Shown piece by piece: positions 54,183-64,000 of a DNA stretch of 64,000 bases. Origin of the DNA: Alentia gelatinosa (Eukaryota; Annelida; Polychaeta; Phyllodocida; Polynoidae); the NCBI GenBank assembly GCA_950022655.1, contig OX465579.1, positions 16,839,088 to 16,903,087 on the forward strand. The letters are read 5' to 3'. The notes beneath the pieces are model-generated. The model ran no database searches. It was not told the DNA's origin and worked only from the letters and a program-made list of their open reading frames with translations. Made by a program: the position numbers and the translations under genes. Numbering within the stretch: position 1 is the first letter of the stretch; every line of letters starts with the position of its first letter.

Positions 54183-54464
54183 TATGCCACGCGATTCCTA
54201 CGGTGAACAGGTGAAAGAGTTTGGTTCTTGTGTTTTCTATGTACTACGAGTCCTGACCGCACACATATTGATATTAAAAAAAATCCACTCAGCTTCATAG
54301 CCAGATCGTTATGTTTACATAATCTAAGAGCTACACATGGAATAAGAGTTTTCCCTAGTTTATATGATTCAGGGCACTGGCTTAGGAAAATTATACAAAA
54401 TGAATTACTGCTGAATCTTAAGAGAAAGAACTATTTCAAGCCCGAGTTGATGGAATTATGTTTT

Positions 54465-54775
54465 ATCTCACCCCTGGTATTCTTTCCCCATAGACTTAAT
54501 ATTGGGAATTGGTATTCACTACCCATGGAGTATTTAGAATAAATACTCAATGGGGGATTACGTCGCAAATAGTCAATGTGAGTGAGGGGTGAGATAAATT
54601 CAGAAACCTATTCAAGTTAAGGGTCAGAACTCGATCCAATCTCGTTTAAATAACTACATAATTCACGCGGCTTCGCCGGGTGAATTACTACGCGATTTAA
54701 ACTAGATGGGATATGAACTCTTACCCTAAACTTTGATAGGTTTCCTCTAGCGTATAAACCTCCGTTCTTACGTAC
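54465..54775. mobile_element. Two-module foldback, TTTATCTCACCCC type, complete copy
   Basis: TTTATCTCACCCCTGGTATT to GAGGGGTGAGATAAA with CCATAGACTTAATATTGGG. Then a hairpin: CTCGTTTAAATAACTACATA through GCGGCTTCGCC to GTGAATTACTACGCGATTTA. Confidence 0.75.
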
Positions 54776-54789
54776 TACATATATACTTC

Positions 54790-56040
54790 GTGGTAAAGTC
54801 TGATGGTTAAAAATGGTGGAATTGTTATCCTTTGTTAACTACGAAGATAAATTCACCTTTACGATGTGTAAAGGCGTTAAATACGAGTGTTGAAGAATGA
54901 GATATTCTTTAATAAGATTCCTGCTGTTTCACAATAAAATATAATAATTTTGAACGGTTGGTAATTTTATCGGACCTTTATAAACTGCTGGCAGCAAACT
55001 GGTACTAAACACATAAATATTGGTGAATCCATGTCATATATCAAATAAAAATTACATTGAAAAAAAGATTGTACAAAGCAACTACAGTGTGACATTTTAA
55101 ATGTAATAAACTGTAAATATCCCATAGGTCTATATATGTATATCGTAGTAATATGGCATTATGAGACTACAAGCACAAGGTGAATCATGACATATCTTGT
55201 TACATATGTGATGTATCCAACTCGAAACTACACCGCCCAGGTAAACGTATCAACTACACATGGAGTTATAAAGAAAAAAAGAGAAGACAAAAAATTCACA
55301 TTGAGTTGGGCAGATTTGTCATTGCGCTCATAAGTGTGCCCAGAATGTGTTCGACGAGGTCCTACATGATGATGTGAGTAAACGTATTGATGAGTGCCGT
55401 GCAGTCTGTATTAAGGGGTGATAAAGGCGCCAAAATATACATTTCTTACCCCGACACAGAATTGAGAACATAAGGTTATATGCAATGTTCACCAACAAAC
55501 TGTATAAATTCTGTAAGTAAATACCCCTGCGAAGAATCAAAATGTGTCCTACTTATATGTATATATTTTTTGTTTTATTTCATATCTTACCCTGGCATAT
55601 AGGGCACATAGCTATTGTGTTATGGAAGGGGTCATCTTGCCCCCAACGCCAAACATAATACCAGGTGGTGGGATATTATTAATGGATTTTATGAAATGAA
55701 AATTTTGTTGGCTTGCCATAATGGGGTTTTATCCTTGCCTCACGATTATCTACAGATAACAACAACAGATAATAGTGGTTGTCCCCCGACTACAGTGGCA
55801 CTATCTTACAATATCCTGGCAATTGGTGGCGGAACTAGCAATCACTCTGTGCCTTATGCATCAGTTGTAAGAATTAGTTAGGTTGGTTGGTCTTCTTTAT
55901 AACTAGTATCTGAAATAGTACTACAAAAGTGCAGTCGGCATCATAGTTTATAGATTGAATTTGTTGGGTTTTTTTACATTTAGTCGAAGCTGATGTCGTG
56001 GTATGACAATTATGTCTAAAGATTGGAAAGCCGTTTGTTC
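54790..56040. other. No supported gene
   Basis: AT-rich. Short ORFs at 55180-55377 and 55615-55881 show no known motif. Confidence 0.4.
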
Positions 56041-56054
56041 ATGTTCCATGCCCC

Positions 56055-56335
56055 ACTTTATTATCCACCTAATATAACACCCGGAGCATACAGATATATC
56101 CATCTAATACAGAACAGTCCATAGAAAACACATCCCTTCCTTTTCTATGCAGAAACCAGACTGGGTTTTCCCTTTCACCCCTAGTAATGTCATTTATTAC
56201 CCACCTAATACGGAGTCTCCATGCTAAGCCTATGGAGCTTACAGATCGCTACTGAGTAGAATACGGACCTCCGGAATATCCTAGGAGAATACGGCCACCC
56301 AGATCGAAATCATGGTAATATTGTATATGGATTTA
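56055..56335. mobile_element. Mixed foldback remnants, ATACGG and GTATGC families
   Basis: TTATTATCCACCTAATATAA starts one remnant. TTTATTACCCACCTAATACG, CCATGCTAAGCCTATGGAG and GAATACGGCCACCCAGATCG form half of a 32477-32790-type element. Confidence 0.6.
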
Positions 56336-56654
56336 TTTGTATTTGGCCCTTTAAGGGCGGATGATACAGGGGGCGATTGATATTGGCACGGACCTATACC
56401 TATGGGTAGGAAACGCGGGCGAGCGCCGTGTTCAACGATTTCATCGTCTCGGCTATGCTTGAGTGCGTTTCGCGGGTAGACCGCTATTTTCCGTGTATTC
56501 CGCCAAGGGTACAGTTCCAGTTCTGGCCACCAGGAGATCTAGGGTTAGGGTAAGGGTTGGATCTCATGTAGAGGCAATGTTTAATTGAGAATTGGCACAC
56601 TTACAGCCATAATCAGCATACTAACATCCAGAATCTTTACTGTCCCATTTAGGT

Positions 56655-57275
56655 ACATATCTGAAATCGTTGATGAAATAGTTAATTAAGGGATGGTGAA
56701 ATCTTGATTTCCCATGTCAACCCCTTGAGAATAAGAGAATTCTGACTCCCAAACCCAACCAAAGTGACCCAAAATCTACCAATTGTTCAGAAACCCCGAG
56801 CACATCTAGGGCCATAATTTTTGCGGTTCTATGCAGGAACTATGTTGGAATCGTTGATGAAATAGTTTATTAAGGCTTGGTGAGGTGGGAATATTTTCAA
56901 AATCGATTTTTTTTCTATGTCAGATTTTCTGAAAATGGGGGAAACCTGCCTGCCGACCCCAGTCAAAGTCACACAAAATCTGCCAACTGTCTGGAGCCCC
57001 CCAGCACACTTACAGTCATAATCTTTACTGTCCCATTTAGGTACATATGTGAAATTGCTGATGAAATAGTTTATTAAGGGCTGATGAGGTGGAAATAATG
57101 TCAAAATCTTGATTTCCCATGTGGAACCCTTGAAAATGAGGGAAATCTGAGTCCTGACCCCAACCAAAGTGACCCAAAATCTGCCAATTGTTTGGGAACC
57201 CCCCCAGCACACCTAGGGCCAAAATTTTTGCTGTTCTATGTTGGAATCGTTGATGAAATAGTTTTCATGTTTTCA
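56655..57275. repeat. Tandem repeat, about 190-bp unit, three units plus a partial
   Basis: TCGTTGATGAAATAGTT or a close variant recurs at about 56667, 56853, 57055 and 57247. AAAGTGACCCAAAATCTRCC and CCCAGCACACYTAGGGCCA occur at matching offsets. Confidence 0.85.
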
Positions 57276-57998
57276 TACAAAAAGCAACTTGTTTTGGTCA
57301 AAGTCACTGTTCTCCAACTCTTTTGAAAGCTAAGTGATATTTATTCAGCTGTCACCTCGTTCACATCACACCGCATGAAACTCATGGAGAACGACCACAG
57401 TGACCAAAACTTGTTGGTTCCTTCTATAATCCTGGGGTCCGGTTGGCTGGCACTCTCCCAGCAGATATTTTGCGGCGCTAGCCAAGAAGTAAAGCACAGG
57501 ATCTTTGCTAGGAGAGTGGTTGGCTGGTTCACCGCCACTGCTGCTAACGCCGCTCCCTCTAGCGGATACCCGGGTCTAGCGGGGGCTGCGGTTCAATCTC
57601 CACCACAGCTTCGTCGCCCTGTAAAGCTTTGTGGTTCTCTCGGAACCCCCTCCCCCTCCCCCTCTATCCTAGTAGGGGTGCGGCTAGACTTGATTATGAA
57701 CATTCATCAAAAGATTCATCAGAATAAAGTTCATTATAGTATGTATCCTTCTTTGACTGGCCCATGAATCAAAGACTTGTCCAGTAGGAACAGAACCTCC
57801 TGTATATGTCCCCCCGGTCGCTCCCTGTAACCCTACACCTCCTCCTACCCCTCCCCCTCCTCCAGTTCTCTGGCCGCCTGTGTTTTCATAGCGATAAATT
57901 TCGGCTGCTTCTGACTGTGACACAATTGAGATCGAAGTGAGAGGATACCAATCTACCAGCAGACATCCTGATCAGTAGCCAGGATATACTGGCGCTAA

Positions 57999-58703
57999 AG
58001 GCCCGGCCCCAGTGGTGCGATGCGATTGTCGCACACGTTTTATAGCCCCATAAACGCCCCCTCAGCGGGGTTTATGATCCCAATTGCGATGGAATCATCG
58101 CATTCAATCGCATGTAAAACCCAGGGTATGCCCCACTGATGCGATGGAATCGTCGCATCACTTCTGGCACCACCTATGTATGATAGTCATAAAATTTAAC
58201 TTCTAATATTGATAAGCATAAGGTACTCGCATCTAATATTAATCATATCACTTCTTAACCTCACGCTTTACAAGGTATCAGAATAAAATCTAGGCTACAG
58301 TCAGAGCCTACTGTTTTCACAGCTTTCACAATCCCTCACACCTTGCATCCAAATGAATGCTGTCAGGTGAGGCAGTTATTGGCTGTAGTAGGCCACAGCT
58401 ACCAGTGGTCAGAGCAGCCTGTATAACTACAGGGATTCAATGCAGAGTATTCAGTTTCTATAGAAGTACAAAGGGAAGTACTCTGTATCTGTGCGACGAA
58501 TCCATAGCAAATCATGAACATTTCAAGATGTGCGATGCGACGGATCCGTCACATCGCACACAACCGCACACGCGCGCAAGTCCGGCCCCATAGGAGCGAT
58601 TGTGTGCGATGCGACGGGCGGCGCCGTTTTTATGACCCTCGCCGGGCGTTTATGACTTTTTATTGACATGCGACAATCGTATCGCACCAGTGGGGCCGGG
58701 CCT
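57999..58703. mobile_element. PIF/Harbinger-like MITE, TAA target, 705 bp
   Basis: Ends begin AGGCCCGGCCCCAGTGGTGC and mirror over 35 bp with two mismatches. TAA lies at 57996-57998 and 58704-58706. GCGATGCGA-type words cluster at both ends. Confidence 0.85.
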
Positions 58704-59028
58704 TAAGCAGTTCCTGTATACCAGTGAGGGGGTAGCCATAGCATGCTGGGACTGGAGCCAGTCTGGGGTGCGGCGGGCGTCGCTTTTGTGGAGGTGGGCG
58801 TGGTCAGTCCTCACCAACTTTTCCCCCTTGGGAGTGGTACCAGCTCCTTATCGAGTATTAAAGTGCCCCAGACTCGGGAATGGGCCCCTGTGAGAGTTTA
58901 ACTGTCTGTGGGTTAAGTTAGATTGCAATCTGCCAGCAGTACAGACTGAGTTTGAGTTTCATCCCCTGTCCTTTGGTTGAGACTCTACAGCCCGATGCAT
59001 CCCACGGTATCAACAGGAGGCCATCCAT

Positions 59029-59375
59029 TTATACACAATATTGACTGGTTTCAGATACAAGTTGCCGTATGCTCCGAGAAGTTGACGCGTAGTAGGCTAA
59101 TATCCGAGCGTATACGAGGATATTGCGCAGAGTCAACTCCGAGGAACATACAACCGCTTGTATCTGAAACCAGTCTATATTGTATTTATTATCCACCTTT
59201 TCTGGGCAAACGGCATGTCGATACCAGTTCATTTTAGTTATGCACTATTTTTCCGTACGCACTATTTTCCGTATGCGCCACCCGGAGCATACAACATATC
59301 CGTATGCGCCGGGTATGTCCATACACACTCCCTATGTGTTTTCTATGGACACTTTGTATTAGGTGGATAATAAAA
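59029..59375. mobile_element. Two-module foldback, GTATGC family, complete copy
   Basis: Hairpin ATTGACTGGTTTCAGATACA pairs with TGTATCTGAAACCAGTCTAT and has an inner GTTGACGCG/GAGTCAACTC stem. The second module, TTTATTATCCACCT to AGGTGGATAATAAA, contains repeated CCGTATGCGCC. CGTATGC occurs in both modules. Confidence 0.8.
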
Positions 59376-59394
59376 GTAAGTATTCACTGGAGTG

Positions 59395-59511
59395 GGGTGG
59401 GGGGGGGGTCCAAAAATTTGCGTATGCTCCTTCTTTGTGCTGCTGCATAGAGGATTTGGAGGGGGGGCAGATTTCTAAAAAAAAATTGCGTACATACTTA
59501 ATGGATGGCCC
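59395..59511. mobile_element. Partial GGGGCCATCC MITE
   Basis: Ends TACATACTTAATGGATGGCC CCC and contains GCGTATGCTCCTTCTTTG. The left end is replaced by a G run. Confidence 0.6.
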
Positions 59512-60034
59512 CCAGCCAATGGCTCCCACCCCATGCTGTTCACCCCTCTATGATGCACCCACCACAGGAGTGGGACACAGTAGGCATGGATCCAAAGAAA
59601 CAGGATCCAAATTTGGACCCAGTTCACCCTTTCATTTATTTGTGTTTTTATTCATATTTTCTTATTTGATGAAAACATCCCGGACAATAAAGGTTTCATG
59701 CGGGGCATTAACGGAGGGCATCACTCCCACAGTTCCTTAAACTTTGGCCAAGAGGAGGGGCGGAGGATAGGAATAAAATCCTGAGTTCATTCGTTGATAC
59801 AATATTAAAGAAGAAACCAATAAGTTTTGGTCAAAGTTGTTGTTATCCACAAGTTTGATATGGAGTGATATGAACGAGGGAACATCCGAGTGAATATCAT
59901 GTAGCATTCAAACCAGTTGGAAAACGACTTCCTTGACCCAAACTAGTGCTTTCTGTATTTATCTCACCCCTGTACATACTAAAAGAATGGACAATACACA
60001 GGATATAGACCATTGAGAGAGCACTGCAATAGAC

Positions 60035-60120
60035 CCACTCTCCTAGCAGATATTCTACGCTCTACTTCCTGCGGCCGCTTATAAGAAAGCGCTAGCGCCG
60101 CGAAAGATCTGCTAGGAGAG
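60035..60120. mobile_element. 86-bp hairpin element with 10-bp target duplication
   Basis: TGCAATAGAC at 60025-60034 and 60121-60130 flanks CCACTCTCCTAGCAGAT... and its mirror ATCTGCTAGGAGAG. GCGGCCGC sits in the middle. Relatives are at 57447-57515 and 60684-60730. Confidence 0.8.
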
Positions 60121-60634
60121 TGCAATAGACCTTATTGGGGTTATCCCATAATTCAGTGTGTTTACAGGATCCGGTGTTAGCTGGTTCCCGGTATTGTATG
60201 GTGATAGACCCTTGACCCATATCCCACAGTTATGGCATTTTAATGTTTTTTTATAAATCCTCAAACTCGAAATCTGATGCCAGAAATGTTAATTTCAGTT
60301 ATTTCTACATATTATTTCATGATTATATTCGGTTTCTCTCGTTAAAAATCAGAAAACTATTATTCATTGGAGTACAGGCGGCTGTGATGTAGGCCTAGCC
60401 AGCCAATCGGGAGCGTATACTTTACATTCCCGGGGCGATATTAGTTTAGTAACGTCTGCAGGGTCTATACTTGTAGGGACATGGAGAATGAGAACTCCTA
60501 ATGTCAAACCTATGGGACAAAAACATTAGGGGTGAGATAAAGCGATGTGACATCAGAATAGTTGTCTCCCTGTTTTTCTGGCGGGAGATGAAAGTCGTCT
60601 GCCAGGCGTTGTGAGACGGACGCAGCCCACGTAA

Positions 60635-61113
60635 TGCCCCAGTCACACTGGCGTAAAAAACGGCGTTGAATTGGTGGGGACCCACTCTCCTAGCAGATCT
60701 TTCGCGGCGCTAGCGCTTTCTTATCTCTGCCCCGACCCACCGACGTAATACGCTAGTACTCCGGGTATCTACTAAAGACAGGAGGTACCAGCTAACATTT
60801 CAGATTCAAAACAAGGCAACTGTCAAATGTTATAAAAGTCAAACATCTTATATATCATGATGTAATATCTGTATCTTTATATACATGTGGAACGTATTTG
60901 TTTGCTTTGCTTTAACGTTTTAGTACGCTTCTCAACGTTCATCAACGCTTATTTACGCTTCTGTACGTATTGTGGCATTTTTCGGCGCATTTCGACTTTC
61001 CTTTACGTATCTCTGTGTTTTGCGGCCTATTTTGAGATTTCAAAATGCGTAGAAGAACGTAGACGTGCGTACACAGAAAGACGCCGTCTTTTTACGCCAG
61101 TGTGACTGGGGCA
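60635..61113. mobile_element. MITE with perfect 25-bp ends
   Basis: TGCCCCAGTCACACTGGCGT plus AAAAA mirrored exactly at the right. ACGT-type words (TTTACGCTTCT, AGAACGTAGACG) recur inside. A piece of the CTCTCCTAGCAGAT hairpin is nested near 60684. One end of another copy is at 63180-63263. Confidence 0.8.
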
Positions 61114-61189
61114 TCATGAATCACTTCCCATACACCTTGAGTGTGTATCACGCCCTCTTTCACTGACAAGGCTGCAAAAACCCGGGAGG

Positions 61190-61375
61190 GTGCATCCAAC
61201 AATTATGGCCGGGTGGGGCAAAGTTTTCATGATGGGGAGGGGGGGTCCAACATTTTTTTTAATGGGGGGGGGGGGGAGTATTCCAGGCGTGGGGGCAACT
61301 TTCTTTTGGGAGGGGGTGGTATTCAAAGTAGGGTGGGGGGGGGGGGGGGGGCTTTTTTCTGTTATTTTTAGTATT
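61190..61375. repeat. G-rich low-complexity region
   Basis: Several poly-G runs of 7-20. ORFs across it are artefacts. Confidence 0.8.
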
Positions 61376-61689
61376 TCCATTGGGGGCTTACTTTTCTTTG
61401 GTCGGTTGATGTTGCAAAAACTCTACCCCCTGACCGTAATTAATGAACACTGCTAAGTAACATCAGAATATGACGGGTCATCACAGCTTTAAAAACTAGT
61501 GGTGTACAGGCTTAGTTAAATAACAGCGGACATCACGACATGGCTTGAATTATCACCCGGCTGCCTCTTTTAATTACATGTTAAAAAAAAGGTTTTGGGG
61601 AATTCTGGCTGCACTTTCGATTCCATTAACGTTCGGGGCATAATGTAGGCCTGAGGGGACACATGAAGGCGAGAATGTATTATCGTAAA

Positions 61690-61997
61690 ACTGGATGAGG
61701 TTTAATCTTGGCCACCGTATTCCACGACTGGAGTTTGGCAAAGTGACTTCATGAGGCGAAGCCGAGTGAAGTCACTATGCCAAAACTTCAGGAGTGGAAT
61801 GCGGTGGCCAATATTAAAACGAATCAGGTTTTGATTTTATCCTACCCTATCTCCTCTATTTTGGAATATTACGTGATAACAATGCTGTATGCCACTAGTG
61901 GCATATAAAACTTGGGATACCCCCAATAAGGCCAGCGTGGCATACGGAAACCCAATGTTAAGCCTATGGGATTTTATATTAGGGGTAGGATAAATAT
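61690..61997. mobile_element. Two-module foldback, TATGCCAC family, copy 2
   Basis: Same plan as 47055-47323: a hairpin with CTTGGCCACCG and GCGGTGGCC arms, then TTTTATCCTACCC to GGGGTAGGATAAA with CAATGTTAAGCCTATGGG. Two extra TGGCATACGG/GGGATACCCCC words lie before the core. Confidence 0.8.
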
Positions 61998-62045
61998 ATG
62001 AGAACCGTTTGGGACGTCATCTCATACCAGTACCTTATTTCTGTA

Positions 62046-62970
62046 AGGCCTGTCTCCACTGTGCGACTGGGGGAGCTTGCGATCCGGTACCTTCAGTCTC
62101 AGACTGGAGGTACCGGCTTGGCTACCGCATGTACCTCGGATCGCAAGGTATCATCCATTCTGTGTGGAGACTTAACCCACTTGCGACTGGAGCGCTTGCG
62201 ATTTTAGGTACATGTTTGGTATTTGAAATATTAAGCATGTTTGGTATTTGAAAACGCTTGCGATCCAGGGTATATGCGGTACCTCAGACAGGGCTTTGCG
62301 ATCCTGTATCTCTGGAGGTACAGGATCGCAAGCGCGACGTTCCATATAGCTTGCGATCCGGGTACCGCATGCACCTCGGATCGCAAGGTAACATCGATTC
62401 TGTGTGGAGACAACCCCGCTTGCGACTGGGGCGCTTGCGTACATCGGTACGCCCAGTCTGAGACTGGGTGTACCAAATATCAAGCATGTTTGATATTTGA
62501 AAATGCTTGCGATCCGGGTTACATGCGGTACCTCCAGTCTGAGACTGGGTGTACCGGTACGCCCAGTCTCACACTGGAGGGAAACTTGCAGTCTCCTATT
62601 TACTATATACCCATGCCGTATATACTGTAAATATGCACTGTTTCGGCATATGACGTAAAAATACTGTACGGACCACTGGTCCGTACACTAAAATACGGAC
62701 CACCTTGCCATACACGTTCATTAAGAAATTGGTTGTTAAGCCAAATGAAATAGATTTTTTTTTAAATTGTGGGTATATAGTAAATAAATAACGTCCAACC
62801 ATGCTTGTACAAGTCACAGAACTCGATGATGATTTACAATTTGTACGGAACTCGGCATAAATGCCTCGGTCCGTACAAACCGTAAATCATCATCTCGTTC
62901 TGTGAATTGTACAGCATGGTCAGGACGTTCTATATATGTACCTTGGATCGCACAGTGGAGACAGGGCTTT
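62046..62970. mobile_element. MITE with nested foldback
   Basis: AAGGCCTGTCTCCACTGTGC pairs with GCACAGTGGAGACAGGGCTT. The interior repeats CTTGCGATCC and GGTACC words and phrases like CAGTCTSAGACTGG. The CCGTAC-family foldback occupies 62590-62940. The target duplication is not clear. Confidence 0.7.
62590..62940. mobile_element. Two-module foldback, CCGTAC family, copy 2
   Basis: Inverted copy of 7612-7950. The hairpin CCATGCTTGTACAAGTCACA pairs with TGTGAATTGTACAGCATGG. The GGTCCGTACACTAAAATACG module ends at CTATATACCC. Confidence 0.75.
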
Positions 62971-63595
62971 TAGATAAAAATATCAAACTCGCTATACGTG
63001 AAACGCGGTACGAGAAGACGTCCCAAGAAGGTCAATACGTTTCACTAAAGTAAACAAACTTTCTGAAAATGTTAAGCCACGCCTCTCAAGCTTGCACGCA
63101 ATAGAATAAAGAAAGGCCATGAGCAAAAATTCCGGGATTTTCCTATGTTTTCATCCCCTCCCCGCCCTCTTCAGTGCTTACATACTTTATACGTAGAAGA
63201 ACGTAGATGTGCGTACACGGGTAAACGCCGGGTTTTTTTTTACGCCAGTGTGACTGGGTCATTATAGGTGGCATCTAGACTGGCTTCAATCCCTGTCGCT
63301 TCTGCTTACCCTCCACCTCCTCCACCCCTCTTGCCGCGATCTGTCTATCAGGCGTTGAGGAAGTCCACATGTAGCAATGTAGTTTTATTTCTTACCAATG
63401 TCCATAATCAAAGACTTGAGCAAGTCTTGAGCCCCCTACCACTCCCAGAGGATCAGTATTGACGATGGTGGTGCCACCTGGATGTATAAAAGTGCACTTG
63501 TGGTCTCGATGTTGATCGCATGATCACGATACCGACCTCAGTCAAAGCTCTCTCGACAGATTAATGAGTTATCAAAATATCTTAGTGGATAGGTG

Positions 63596-64000
63596 CATTT
63601 AAAGGCATATCCTACAATCCACAGTGGCGCCACCTAGTGATTTATGAATAATGTCAAATACTAGTTAAAACTGGTTTCTTGGGATTCATTATAATTCTAC
63701 ATGAGTGAATATAACGTTTTGTCCATTGTTTTTCTGATTCCAATAGGTAAAATAGGCCAATTTACATTTGCTTGATTTACATGGGAAATGTACTGAAAAA
63801 TATGGGTTTCTTCATATCTTTCAAAAACAAGGAGGGTGACCTATGATTTTTAAAACCTAAATAAGAAGTACTATATATGTACAATATTCTGTGAAAGTTT
63901 GAGGAAAATAACATGGGTTTTACTATGTGAAAAATTACTTTTTAGAATTTCTATATATATCCTAATATAAAATTATCACAATATTGATCTATAAATCAAA
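63596..64000. repeat. Interspersed repeat with AAAGGCATAT end, copy 3 (runs off window)
   Basis: TTTAAAGGCATATCCTACAA begins it. It ends at the window edge with CAATATTGATCTATAAATCA, as at 5258. Confidence 0.6.

Overview
The window is eukaryotic nuclear DNA, most likely from a bilaterian invertebrate. It holds two spliced genes with GT-AG introns, a LINE with an L1/Tx1-like reverse transcriptase, tRNA-derived SINEs, and a very dense population of short inverted-repeat transposons (MITEs and foldbacks). Both genes are recognisable against vertebrate orthologues, but nothing in the sequence lets me name the species or phylum. There is no operon structure and no bacterial, viral or CRISPR signature.

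Two host genes lie head to head around about 540 bp of shared upstream sequence (26684-27223). On the minus strand, six exons between 26683 and 20510 join in phase into a 246-residue NSMCE1 (Nse1) protein, the RING-like subunit of the SMC5/6 complex. On the plus strand, three exons at 27224-27391, 36298-36638 and 48283-48508 join into a 244-residue LysM-domain protein of the LYSMD1/LYSMD2 type. LYSMD introns 1 and 2 are 8.9 and 11.6 kb and are filled with repeats. Every other long ORF is a transposon fragment, a repeat translation or an antisense shadow.

Layout. 1-15 kb: MITEs, a long GAA tract, an RT tail fragment, a possible solo LTR and tandem repeats. 15.35-17.73 kb: a 5'-truncated LINE with a perfect 14-bp target duplication. 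17.9-20.4 kb: decayed MITEs. 20.5-26.7 kb: NSMCE1. 27.2-48.5 kb: the LYSMD gene with its repeat-filled introns. 48.5-64 kb: intergenic DNA made almost entirely of MITEs, foldbacks and tandem repeats.

Two observations stand out. First, the last NSMCE1 intron has been rebuilt by transposons at both ends. A TTAA-flanked element with about sixteen 33-bp repeats starts 8 nt from the donor, a hAT-like element sits 17 nt from the acceptor, and a tRNA-SINE landed on the acceptor itself, duplicating the splice site in its 13-bp target duplication. Second, at least ten loci look like two-module foldbacks: a hairpin module next to a second module with TTTATC.../...GATAAA-type ends, usually carrying a core close to GTTAAGCCTATGG. 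The rest of the sequence differs between families, and each family seems to repeat its own short word in both modules. I do not recognise this as a named superfamily.
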